Assembly (NCBI RefSeq): GCF_934294775.1
Contig: NZ_CAKRAH010000019.1
Coordinates: forward strand, 1 to 47,148
DNA: 47,148 nt
Reading direction: 5' to 3'
Source: an uncultured Dorea sp.
GTDB taxonomy: Bacteria; Bacillota; Clostridia; Lachnospirales; Lachnospiraceae
A program made the position numbers and the translations under genes. The notes under the pieces are model-generated. The model saw only the letters and a program-made list of their open reading frames with translations, was not told the origin of the DNA and did not search any database. Shown piece by piece: positions 32,983 to 40,235 of the stretch (positions within the stretch are counted from its first letter, which is position 1; each line of letters begins with the position of its first letter).

Positions 32983-35267
32983 TACAGGGAACGATGTCCA
33001 ATGCAGGAAAAAGTCTGCTGTGCGCAGGCCTTTGCAGGATATTCAGACAGGACGGATATAAGGTGGCACCGTTCAAATCCCAGAATATGGCACTGAATTC
33101 ATTTATCACAGAGGACGGACTTGAGATGGGAAGAGCACAGGTGGTCCAGGCAGAGGCAGCAGGGATTCCGCCACAGGTAGAGATGAATCCAATCCTGTTA
33201 AAGCCAACGAATGATGTGGGATCACAGGTGATCGTTAATGGCGAAGTACTTAAGAATATGAGTGCAAGAGAATATTTCGCATATAAAAAGCAGCTGGTAC
33301 CGGATATTATGAAAGCATTTCACAAGCTGGAAGAAGAAAATGACATCATCGTGATCGAAGGAGCCGGAAGTCCGGCGGAGATCAATCTGAAAAAAGATGA
33401 TATCGTCAATATGGGACTTGCGAAGATGGTGGATGCTCCGGTACTTTTAGTCGGTGATATCGACAGAGGCGGGGTATTCGCCCAGCTTCTGGGAACACTG
33501 ATGCTTCTGGAAGAGGATGAAAAACAACGGGTAAAAGGGCTGATCATCAATAAATTCCGGGGAGATAAGACGATTCTGGATCCGGGAATCGTGATGTTAG
33601 AAGAACGTGGGCAGATCCCGGTGGTTGGAGTGACTCCGTATATGCAGGTGGAGATTGAAGATGAGGATAGCCTTACTGAGCGCTTTGAAGGTGGAAAAGG
33701 TGGAAATGTATCTGGTGAAGCGATAGGACTGGTAGATATTGCTGTGATCCGGACGCCAAGAATTTCGAATTTTACGGATTTTATGTTGCTTGAAAATGCT
33801 CCGGGGGTAAACTTAAGATATGTAAAGAATCCAAGAGAGCTTGGAGAACCGGATATGATCATCTTACCAGGAACAAAAAATACCATGGGAGATCTGAAGT
33901 GGTTAAGACAGAGCGGAATGGAAGGAAAAATTTTAAAAGCACATGCAAAAGGCTGTGTCGTCTGGGGAATCTGCGGTGGTTATCAGATGCTTGGACAGAC
34001 ACTCAGTGATCCAGAGGGTGTGGAAGATGGTGGAAGCATGAAAGGATTCGGGTTGCTTCCGGTAGAGACTACATTTACCACAGAAAAGACAAGAACAAGG
34101 ATCAACGGACGGTTCGTACATGTGGAAGGGATACTGGAAGGGCTTCAGAATGTGGAGTTTGAAGGATACGAGATCCATATGGGACAGACCAGACTTTTGA
34201 AAGGCAGTCCAATGAATCAAATTCATGATACGGTGAAAGACAGAAAGAAGGATGGCAGTGCGAAAACAGCCAGACGGCTAGAAGAGAAGCATAATGGAAA
34301 TGGTGTATGTCACGGGAATATGGAAGAAACAGGAATGGACGGTATTTCCCATGACAATGCATATGGAACTTATATTCATGGAATCTTCGACAAAGAAGAA
34401 GTGGTGACAGAGATTGTAAAAACGCTGGCAGAAAAGAAGGGACTTTCGATGGAAGAGATTCAGGGAGTGGATCTTAAGACATTTAAGGAAAGTCAGTATG
34501 ATCTGCTGGCAGATACATTAAGGAAACATCTTGATATGGATCAGATATATGAAATTATAGGGATGCGCAGGAAAGGAAGATCATACACATTGGAAACAAT
34601 AGAAAATGTCACGGATAAAAATCATACACAGACAAAGATAGAAATCGAAAATGTACTACCAACAGAGATTGAAAAACGAAGTTTTGAGATCATCACAGAG
34701 GAACTGAAGCAGGAGAAAATATTCCTTCCGGATATCCAGGCCCCTATCACAAAGCGATGTATCCATACAAGTGCAGATTTTGATTATGCAAAGAATCTGG
34801 TATTTTCAGAGCATGCGGTGGAAAAGGCGCTGGATGCAATCAGAAATGGAGCGTCTATCGTGACAGACACACAGATGGGAAAATCAGGCATCAACAAAAA
34901 AAGACTGGAACAGTACGGCGGACAGGTGTATTGCTTTATGTCGGATGAAGATGTGGCGCAGGCTGCAAAAAAGAATGGAACAACAAGAGCTGTTGCAAGT
35001 ATGGAAAAAGCATGTGAACTGGACGAAAAACTAATCTTTGCGATTGGAAATGCACCGACAGCATTGATCCATCTGTATGAACTTATCAGAAACGGACGGA
35101 TCAAACCAGAGCTTGTGATCGGTGTACCGGTAGGATTCGTCAATGTGGTACAGTCCAAAGAACTGATCCTGACACTTGAGGATATACCGTATATTGTGGC
35201 AAGGGGAAGAAAAGGCGGAAGTAATATTGCGGCATGTATCTGTAATGCGCTGATTTATATGTTATAG
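32964..35267 (+). CDS. Fusion of cobyric acid synthase (CbiP) and cobalt-precorrin-8 methylmutase (CbiC)
   Basis: Residues 1-535 are CbiP/CobQ, which amidates the b, d, e and g side chains. The synthetase domain begins IMIQGTMSNAGKSLLCAGL and has APFKSQNMALNSF, EGAGSPAEINL and GDIDRGGVFA. The glutaminase domain has Cys337 in WGICGGYQMLG and His472 in YGTYIHGIFD, with a polar insert of about 50 residues between. Residues 575-767 are CbiC, which moves a methyl group to give cobyrinate, with His601 in RCIHTSADFDYA, DTQMGKSGI and IGVPVGFVN. A linker of about 40 residues joins the two. The steps are not consecutive, since CbiA lies between them. No separate cbiC is seen in the window. Confidence 0.93.
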   Translation: MAGKIMIQGTMSNAGKSLLCAGLCRIFRQDGYKVAPFKSQNMALNSFITEDGLEMGRAQVVQAEAAGIPPQVEMNPILLKPTNDVGSQVIVNGEVLKNMSAREYFAYKKQLVPDIMKAFHKLEEENDIIVIEGAGSPAEINLKKDDIVNMGLAKMVDAPVLLVGDIDRGGVFAQLLGTLMLLEEDEKQRVKGLIINKFRGDKTILDPGIVMLEERGQIPVVGVTPYMQVEIEDEDSLTERFEGGKGGNVSGEAIGLVDIAVIRTPRISNFTDFMLLENAPGVNLRYVKNPRELGEPDMIILPGTKNTMGDLKWLRQSGMEGKILKAHAKGCVVWGICGGYQMLGQTLSDPEGVEDGGSMKGFGLLPVETTFTTEKTRTRINGRFVHVEGILEGLQNVEFEGYEIHMGQTRLLKGSPMNQIHDTVKDRKKDGSAKTARRLEEKHNGNGVCHGNMEETGMDGISHDNAYGTYIHGIFDKEEVVTEIVKTLAEKKGLSMEEIQGVDLKTFKESQYDLLADTLRKHLDMDQIYEIIGMRRKGRSYTLETIENVTDKNHTQTKIEIENVLPTEIEKRSFEIITEELKQEKIFLPDIQAPITKRCIHTSADFDYAKNLVFSEHAVEKALDAIRNGASIVTDTQMGKSGINKKRLEQYGGQVYCFMSDEDVAQAAKKNGTTRAVASMEKACELDEKLIFAIGNAPTALIHLYELIRNGRIKPELVIGVPVGFVNVVQSKELILTLEDIPYIVARGRKGGSNIAACICNALIYML

Positions 35268-35281
35268 GGGGGAAGAAGCTT

Positions 35282-36196
35282 ATGACATTGCAGCAATTGA
35301 GATATATTACCATGGTAGCGGAAAAAGGAACCATAAGTGAAGCTGCGAAGGAACTGTTCATTTCCCAGCCGAGCCTTACCAACGCAATCCGGGAACTGGA
35401 GCAGGAGATGCAGGTTACGATTTTTCACCGTACGAATAAGGGGGTTACGATTACTGCTGAGGGAGATGAATTCCTTGCTTATGCAAGACAGATCCTGGAT
35501 CAGGTCGGTCTTATGCAGGAAAGATATCTGAATGTAAATGAACGGAATCCGAGATTCTCTGTGTCGTGTCAGCATTATTCTTTTGCGGTCAATGCATTTG
35601 TAGATGTGATCCGTAAGTTTGATGCGAGAAAATATGATTTTACATTAAGAGAGACGCAGACTTATGAGATCATCGAGGACGTGGCAAAATTGAAAAGTGA
35701 GATTGGGATCCTGTATACTTCGTCGCAGAATGAGACGGTCATCATGAAACTGATCCGTCAGAATGATCTGAAATTTGAAGAATTATTTGTTGCAAAACCG
35801 CATGTATTTATCAGCTCGAAGCATCCTCTGGCAGACAAAGAAGTGCTGACTCTTAAAGATCTGGAAGAATATCCGTACCTGTCATTTGAGCAGGGGGATT
35901 ATAATTCTTTTTATTTTTCGGAAGAAATATTAAGTACACTGGACAGGAATAAGAATATCAAAGTTAGGGACAGGGCAACATTATTCAATCTGGCAGTGGG
36001 GCTGGATGGATATACGGTAAGCTCTGGAGTAATCAGTAAAGAACTTAATGGAGAGAACATTATAGGGAAACCACTTCTGGTGGATGAATATATGCGGATT
36101 GGGACAATTGTCCGTAAGGATGTAAGCTTAAGCAGATACGGGAAGGTATATATGGAAGCGCTGAAAAAATACACGGGCGGAATGCAGGAAAAATAG
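35282..36196 (+). CDS. LysR family transcriptional regulator
   Basis: The 304-residue protein has the LysR winged helix-turn-helix at residues 1-65 (LQQLRYITMVAEKGTISEAA, then ELFISQPSLTNAIRELEQ) and a ligand-binding domain with IGILYTSSQNETVIMKL near 140 and the VFISSKHPLADKE segment near 177. GGGGGAAG precedes the ATG. It lies 14 nt after the cbiP-cbiC gene in the same direction and before the methyltransferase gene, so it may regulate either. Its ligand is unknown; a link to sulfur or methionine metabolism would fit the neighbour. A terminator follows. Confidence 0.85.
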   Translation: MTLQQLRYITMVAEKGTISEAAKELFISQPSLTNAIRELEQEMQVTIFHRTNKGVTITAEGDEFLAYARQILDQVGLMQERYLNVNERNPRFSVSCQHYSFAVNAFVDVIRKFDARKYDFTLRETQTYEIIEDVAKLKSEIGILYTSSQNETVIMKLIRQNDLKFEELFVAKPHVFISSKHPLADKEVLTLKDLEEYPYLSFEQGDYNSFYFSEEILSTLDRNKNIKVRDRATLFNLAVGLDGYTVSSGVISKELNGENIIGKPLLVDEYMRIGTIVRKDVSLSRYGKVYMEALKKYTGGMQEK

Positions 36197-36197
36197 T

Positions 36198-36248
36198 AAA
36201 AACAGCAATTTGCTATAGCTTAAAACTATGACAAACTGCCGTTTTTTT
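36198..36248 (+). terminator. Rho-independent terminator after the LysR gene
   Basis: The AAAACAGCAATTTG arm pairs imperfectly with CAAACTGCCGTTTT, extended by CTATAG/CTATG pairing in the middle, and a run of seven T follows (to 36248). Confidence 0.7.
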
Positions 36249-36252
36249 GTAT

Positions 36253-36281
36253 TATACATAAAAAAACAGATGAGTTATACT
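36253..36281 (+). promoter_or_regulatory. Possible promoter of the methyltransferase gene
   Basis: TATACA (36253-36258) and TATACT (36276-36281) are 17 nt apart. The -35 is a poor match. Confidence 0.4.
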
Positions 36282-36297
36282 TTTTATCAGAGAAAAC

Positions 36298-36343
36298 GAG
36301 CTGGAAGTTGTCTGAAAAAAGATTTTTCAGATATGCTCTAAAG
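36298..36343. repeat. Dispersed repeat family 2, inverted pair (copies 2a/2b)
   Basis: TCTGAAAAA (36311-36319) and TTTTTCAGA (36323-36331) form a perfect palindrome. Each arm continues into the family 2 core (GAGCTGGAAGTTG on the left, TATGCTCTAAAG on the right). It lies in the leader of the methyltransferase gene, just before its AGGAGG site. Confidence 0.5.
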
Positions 36344-36361
36344 TATAGGAGGATATAAAGC

Positions 36362-37474
36362 ATGAGTAAACAGGCACCATTTCGTTATGACGTAGTAGGA
36401 AGTTTTTTACGTCCGGAGTATCTTAAGGATGCAAGAGCAGAACTTGCAGAAGGAAAGATCACAGAGGAACAGTTAAAAGAGACAGAAGATAAAGCGATTA
36501 AAGAACTGGTAGAAAAGGAAAAAGAGATTGGACTTCAGGCAGTTACAGACGGGGAATTCAGAAGAAGATACTGGCATCTGGATTTCCTTGCAGATCTGGA
36601 AGGTGTAGAGGAAATCAAGGCGGAGCATTGGTCTGTACATTTTAAAGGACATCAGCCAAAAGCAGCAACACTTAAGATTACAGATAAGATTGATTTTGGA
36701 AATCATCCATTCCTGGAACATTTTGAATATCTGAAGTGTATAGCAGGAGATACACTTTGTAAGATGACAATTCCTTCCCCATCTATGCTGCACCTGATCT
36801 GTTGTGTACGTGCAGAAGAGTACACACCGATTGAACGTTATCAGGATATGAAAAATCTGTATTATGATATTGCAATTGCATATCAGAAGGCAATTCAGGC
36901 ATTTTATGATGCAGGATGCAGATACCTTCAGTTAGATGATACTTCATGGGGAGAATTCTGTGATGCAGAAAAGAGAAAAATATATAAAGAGAGAGGCTTT
37001 GATCTGGATGAGATTGCAAAATCTTATGTAAATATGATCAATTTGGCATTGGAAGCAAAACCAGAAGATATGACAATCACAATGCATATCTGCAGAGGTA
37101 ATTTTAGATCCACATGGTTCTCATCAGGTGGATACGAACCAGTTGCAGAGACTTTATTTGGGCATTGTAATGTGGATGGATTCTTCCTGGAGTATGATTC
37201 AGAAAGATCGGGAGATTTTTCTCCACTTCGTTATATCAAAGAACAGAAAGTTGTACTGGGATTGATCACATCAAAATTCCCGGAACTGGAAGATAAAGAA
37301 GAAGTAAAGGAAAGAATCAAAGAGGCAGAAAAGTATGTAGCAAAAGATCTGCTTTGCCTGAGTCCGCAATGCGGATTTTCTTCTACTGAAGAAGGAAATG
37401 TTATGACAGAAGAAGAACAGTGGAAAAAAGTTGCATTCGTAAAAGAAGTTGCAGAAGAAATCTGGAACGATTAG
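36362..37474 (+). CDS. MetE C-terminal-like methyltransferase (YxjG/YxjH type)
   Basis: The 370-residue protein matches the stand-alone catalytic half of cobalamin-independent methionine synthase. Evidence is VGSFLRPEYLKDARAE at residue 12, TDGEFRRRYWHLDF near 61, KMTIPSPSMLH near 135, YLQLDDTSWGEFCD near 190, and the zinc ligands in HICRGNF near 240 and SPQCGFSS near 338. The N-terminal half of full-length MetE is absent, as in YxjG-type proteins. The methyl donor and acceptor are not certain. A perfect AGGAGG precedes the ATG. Its position between a cobalamin synthesis cluster and a cobalamin uptake operon is suggestive, but no B12 riboswitch controls it. Confidence 0.82.
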   Translation: MSKQAPFRYDVVGSFLRPEYLKDARAELAEGKITEEQLKETEDKAIKELVEKEKEIGLQAVTDGEFRRRYWHLDFLADLEGVEEIKAEHWSVHFKGHQPKAATLKITDKIDFGNHPFLEHFEYLKCIAGDTLCKMTIPSPSMLHLICCVRAEEYTPIERYQDMKNLYYDIAIAYQKAIQAFYDAGCRYLQLDDTSWGEFCDAEKRKIYKERGFDLDEIAKSYVNMINLALEAKPEDMTITMHICRGNFRSTWFSSGGYEPVAETLFGHCNVDGFFLEYDSERSGDFSPLRYIKEQKVVLGLITSKFPELEDKEEVKERIKEAEKYVAKDLLCLSPQCGFSSTEEGNVMTEEEQWKKVAFVKEVAEEIWND

Positions 37475-37512
37475 TATATAAAAAACATATAGACAACATA
37501 TTAAATATACGT

Positions 37513-37541
37513 TTCACATTCGGAAAGTTATTGGGTATAAT
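37513..37541 (+). promoter_or_regulatory. Predicted promoter of the YoaK-family gene
   Basis: TTCACA (37513-37518) and TATAAT (37536-37541) are 17 nt apart. Confidence 0.5.
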
Positions 37542-37551
37542 AATCTGCTGA

Positions 37552-37595
37552 GGGGGATGGTTTTAGAAGCTGAAATGCTAAGAAACAATTCCCCC
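37552..37595 (+). promoter_or_regulatory. Leader hairpin upstream of the YoaK-family gene
   Basis: GGGGGA (37552-37557) pairs with TCCCCC (37590-37595), with partial inner pairing of GTTTT and GAAAC. The hairpin would begin almost at the transcript start. There is no T run, so it is not a terminator. Confidence 0.4.
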
Positions 37596-37635
37596 TGTTT
37601 AGTTATCGTAGATTATACGAAGGAGATGGAACATA

Positions 37636-38343
37636 ATGGGAGTATGGGAGAGACTGTTTACCGGGAAGCAGATGTCGGAAGCATTCATTTGCAGTGCATT
37701 TCTTGCATTGTCCGGCGGATTTCAGGATGCGTACACGTACAATACGAGGAATGAAGTATTTTCGAATGCCCAGACGGGAAATGTTGTGCTGATGAGTCAG
37801 AACTTTATGAAGGGAAAATGGATGGCAGGGTTAAAATATTTATTTCCGCTGTTTGCATTTGCACTGGGGGTGCTGATTGCAGAGCAGATCCAGAACAGAT
37901 ACAAATATGCAAAGCGGATTCACTGGAGACAGGGAATCCTGGGGGCAGAGATCATCATTTTGTTCATTGTCGGATTTATTCCGCAGCAGGGAAATATGCT
38001 TGCTACCGTTCTGGTATCCTTTGCCTGTGCAATGCAGGTACAGAGTTTCCGGAAGGTAAATGGATTCTCTTACGCAAGTACGATGTGTATCGGAAACTTA
38101 CGAAGCGGAACGGCGGCGTTGTCATTCTATCTGAGAGAACGAAGACCGGAGCAGCTGCGGCAGGCAATGTATTATTTTGGAATTATATTTCTGTTTGCGG
38201 TTGGAGCCGGGATTGGCGGAAATCTGTCTGCACATTACGGAATTCGTATGATATGGGTATCCTGTGGACTTCTGATCGTCAGCTTCTTGTTGATGTTTAT
38301 GGATATAGAGGCGCAAAAAAAAGAGACATTGACCCGCAGCTAG
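37636..38343 (+). CDS. YoaK family membrane protein (DUF1275)
   Basis: The 235-residue protein has about six membrane segments and the DUF1275 pattern: FLALSGGFQDAYTYNTRNEVFSNAQ-like start (residues 18-45), QTGNVVLMSQNF, LVSFACAMQVQSFRKVNG near 135, and STMCIGNLRSG near 152. Function is unknown. AAGGAGATGG precedes the ATG at a good distance. It has its own promoter. Its stop codon overlaps the stop of the converging LysR gene through a shared CTAG (38340-38343). The neighbour regulator may control it. Confidence 0.82.
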   Translation: MGVWERLFTGKQMSEAFICSAFLALSGGFQDAYTYNTRNEVFSNAQTGNVVLMSQNFMKGKWMAGLKYLFPLFAFALGVLIAEQIQNRYKYAKRIHWRQGILGAEIIILFIVGFIPQQGNMLATVLVSFACAMQVQSFRKVNGFSYASTMCIGNLRSGTAALSFYLRERRPEQLRQAMYYFGIIFLFAVGAGIGGNLSAHYGIRMIWVSCGLLIVSFLLMFMDIEAQKKETLTRS

Positions 38344-39224
38344 ATGCGGATCAGTGTCTCGATTAATTTCTGGGTGGCGATACTTTGCGGTCTGAAGCTG
38401 TTCCGGATCAGACAGATATGTCTGGCCGGCAGTGATTCTTTTAGATGAATCTGTATGATCTCACCACGTTTCAGAGGTCCTTCGGCCAGTTTCTCCGGAT
38501 AAAAGCCAATACCAAGATTATGCTGGATCATAGCAAGGCACTGGTCGGTAGAAGTAACCTCAAGGTCCGGACGGAACGGCAGACCATGAGAAGAAAAGTA
38601 CTGGATATGCAGATCTCTGGTACTGGTATTATTTTCCAGAGAGACAAAAGGATATTTGACCAGTTCTTCCAGTGCACAGACATGTGTGGTTAACTCCTGG
38701 TACTTCGGTCCGGCAATCAGAATTTCCCGGAAAGAGCCAAGAGAGACTTTCTGGAACTGTTTCTGGATCGTGAGCGGAGTTGTTACGACCGCAAAGTCTA
38801 CCAGTCCGCTTTCCAAAGAGGCAATCGCCTGTGGCGTGGAATGGTTGGATATTTTTAACCGGACATGTGGATAACGGTTGTGAAAGGCTTCGAGTTTGGA
38901 AAGCAGCATGAGACGGAGCGCATTTTCACTGACACCGATAGAGATCAGGCCGCTTGTAAGACTCTGGTCGCGTTTTAGTTCAGATTCGCCCAGTTCCAGC
39001 TGCTCGAATGCAATCGCTACATGGTCAAAAAGCTTCTGGCCTTCCGGCGTCAGGGAGACGCCGCGGTTGGAGCGTACGAACAGATGACAGCCAAGCTCGG
39101 TCTCGAGATTGTTCATACAGCGTGTAATATTAGGCTGGTTATTGTGAAGTACTTCCGCAGCTTTCGTAAAACTGTGATGCTGGGCTACATGGTAAAAAAT
39201 CCGGTAATAATCGTAAGTAATCAT
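38340..39224 (-). CDS. LysR family transcriptional regulator
   Basis: The 294-residue protein has the LysR helix-turn-helix at residues 1-62 (YYRIFYHVAQHHSFTKAAE, then NNQPNITRCMNNLE) and a ligand-binding domain. The minus-strand ATG is at 39222-39224, preceded by GGAGGCCCC, a good ribosome binding site. It converges with the YoaK-family gene, and the two share stop-codon bases. The upstream region has three related half-sites (see the dyad at 39241-39285) that could be its own operator. Target genes could be the YoaK-family gene or the HPr-like gene. The ligand is unknown. Confidence 0.85.
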   Translation of the reverse strand: MITYDYYRIFYHVAQHHSFTKAAEVLHNNQPNITRCMNNLETELGCHLFVRSNRGVSLTPEGQKLFDHVAIAFEQLELGESELKRDQSLTSGLISIGVSENALRLMLLSKLEAFHNRYPHVRLKISNHSTPQAIASLESGLVDFAVVTTPLTIQKQFQKVSLGSFREILIAGPKYQELTTHVCALEELVKYPFVSLENNTSTRDLHIQYFSSHGLPFRPDLEVTSTDQCLAMIQHNLGIGFYPEKLAEGPLKRGEIIQIHLKESLPARHICLIRNSFRPQSIATQKLIETLIRI

Positions 39225-39240
39225 GAGGGGCCTCCTGAGA

Positions 39241-39285
39241 TATCATAATATAAAAATGATATAGACATATGAATTACTATATCAT
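39241..39285. promoter_or_regulatory. Dyad repeats upstream of the LysR gene (candidate operator)
   Basis: TATCAT (39241-39246), ATGATATA (39256-39263) and TATATCAT (39278-39285) form alternating inverted repeats with regular 15-nt class spacing, as in LysR-type autoregulatory sites. Confidence 0.4.
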
Positions 39286-39348
39286 AAATGTTAACTAAGT
39301 ATAATATATCTGGAGCGAAAAGACAATGCTAAGAAATAAAAAAATATA

Positions 39349-39377
39349 TTCCCACAAAAGACAAAACGTAGTATACT
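39349..39377 (+). promoter_or_regulatory. Predicted promoter of the HPr-like gene
   Basis: TTCCCA (39349-39354) and TATACT (39372-39377) are 17 nt apart, with a leader of about 75 nt before the ATG. Confidence 0.45.
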
Positions 39378-39458
39378 GACTTATATTTTTTATGGAAAGG
39401 GTCTTAAAAGAGCCGGTACAAAAGAAATGGTTCATACACACGAAAGGAGACATAAAAA

Positions 39459-39722
39459 ATGGTAAAGATGAATGTAGAATTCCAGACACCAGAGCAGCTT
39501 GTAGAATTTTCGAGTATGTGTCAGAGGACAGAGGCAGATACACTGATTGAGGATGTGGCTCACAAACTCATCATCGATGGAAAGTCTGTGATGGGGATGA
39601 TGACCGTTACATTAGGAAAGAAGATGATATTGGTTATCGAGGGAGAAAATGAAGAGGAAATACTTCATTCCTTTGAAAAGTATCAGGCAAAAGAAACGGT
39701 CCAGAAACAGAATCTTGGCTAG
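39459..39722 (+). CDS. HPr-like protein lacking the usual active-site histidine motif
   Basis: The 87-residue product matches the second half of the HPr fold (IIDGKSVMGMMTVTLGKKM, then GENEEEILHSFE), including the serine position of the DGKSVMG loop that HPr kinase phosphorylates in true HPr. The N-terminal part should contain a GLHARPA-like histidine, but here reads FQTPEQLVEFSSMC with no such motif, so it cannot act as a normal phosphocarrier. Similar divergent HPr-like proteins occur in Lachnospiraceae, and a regulatory role is possible. AAAGGAGA precedes the ATG. It has its own promoter and lies just before the riboswitch region. Confidence 0.65.
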   Translation: MVKMNVEFQTPEQLVEFSSMCQRTEADTLIEDVAHKLIIDGKSVMGMMTVTLGKKMILVIEGENEEEILHSFEKYQAKETVQKQNLG

Positions 39723-39729
39723 ATTGCAG

Positions 39730-39801
39730 GAAAGATTTTTCAGACACACTCTGGAGCGTGGTACATATCTTGAAGAAAGCATTTTCAGACATGCTCTGGA
39801 G
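39730..39801 (+). repeat. Dispersed repeat family 2, tandem copies 3 and 4
   Basis: Two 27-nt segments, 39730-39756 and 39775-39801, match at 23 of 27 positions, with the shared core TTTTCAGACA and CTCTGGAG. They sit between the HPr-like gene and the cobalamin riboswitch. The short frame reading through them simply translates the repeat. Confidence 0.55.
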
Positions 39802-39861
39802 ATTGCATTTTTTCCGGACATGTGGTATCGTTGACAGGAAAAGAATAAAAATGAATGACAA

Positions 39862-40195
39862 ACTGCAGGTGTCGGCCGGATGATATGAAGGAGTCTTATC
39901 AGACATACAAAGGTCCGGGCCGGTGAAAAGGGAAACAGGTGAAAGTCCTGTGCGAACTCGTCACTGTAAGCAGGGAGCAGCAAATCAGAGAAAATCATGA
40001 AAGAATTCAAAAGTCACTGGTATTACGGGAAGACTTAAGATTTGCTGTAAAGATCTGTAAGTCAGGAGACCTGCCTGTAGTGTACATGGAAGAAATTCCG
40101 GACCACGAGTAATTGGTTGTACATAGATTGCCAGTATGTATGGTGATTTTATACCCTTTTACGAAAATGTATTTATTTCGTGGGAGGGTTTTTTT
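39862..40195 (+). promoter_or_regulatory. Cobalamin riboswitch with expression-platform terminator
   Basis: The core GGTGAAAAGGGAAACAGGTG (from about 39924) with GTCCTGTGCGAACTCGTCACTG, then the B12-box-like segment AGTCAGGAGACCTGCCTG (about 40060-40078), are diagnostic of the cobalamin aptamer. A terminator hairpin follows at 40153-40195. Adenosylcobalamin or another cobamide binding should end transcription, or block it, before the downstream uptake genes. The aptamer limits are estimates. I could not identify a convincing promoter; a weak TTGCAT (39803-39808) and TATCGT (39826-39831) pair is the best candidate. Confidence 0.93.
40153..40195 (+). terminator. Riboswitch terminator
   Basis: ACCCT (40153-40157) pairs with AGGGT (40185-40189), and ACGAAA (40161-40166) with TTTCGT (40176-40181), followed by seven T. 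Confidence 0.8.
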
Positions 40196-40235
40196 GCGCC
40201 TAATTAAATATGTATCCAAAGAGGAAGAAAGTATT

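Noticed and set aside
37557..37754. 65-codon frame upstream of the YoaK-family gene
   Set aside because: It overlaps the real gene in another frame and begins inside the leader hairpin; the product resembles nothing.
39649..39834. 61-codon frame before the riboswitch
   Set aside because: It overlaps the end of the HPr-like gene and then translates the two tandem family 2 repeats.
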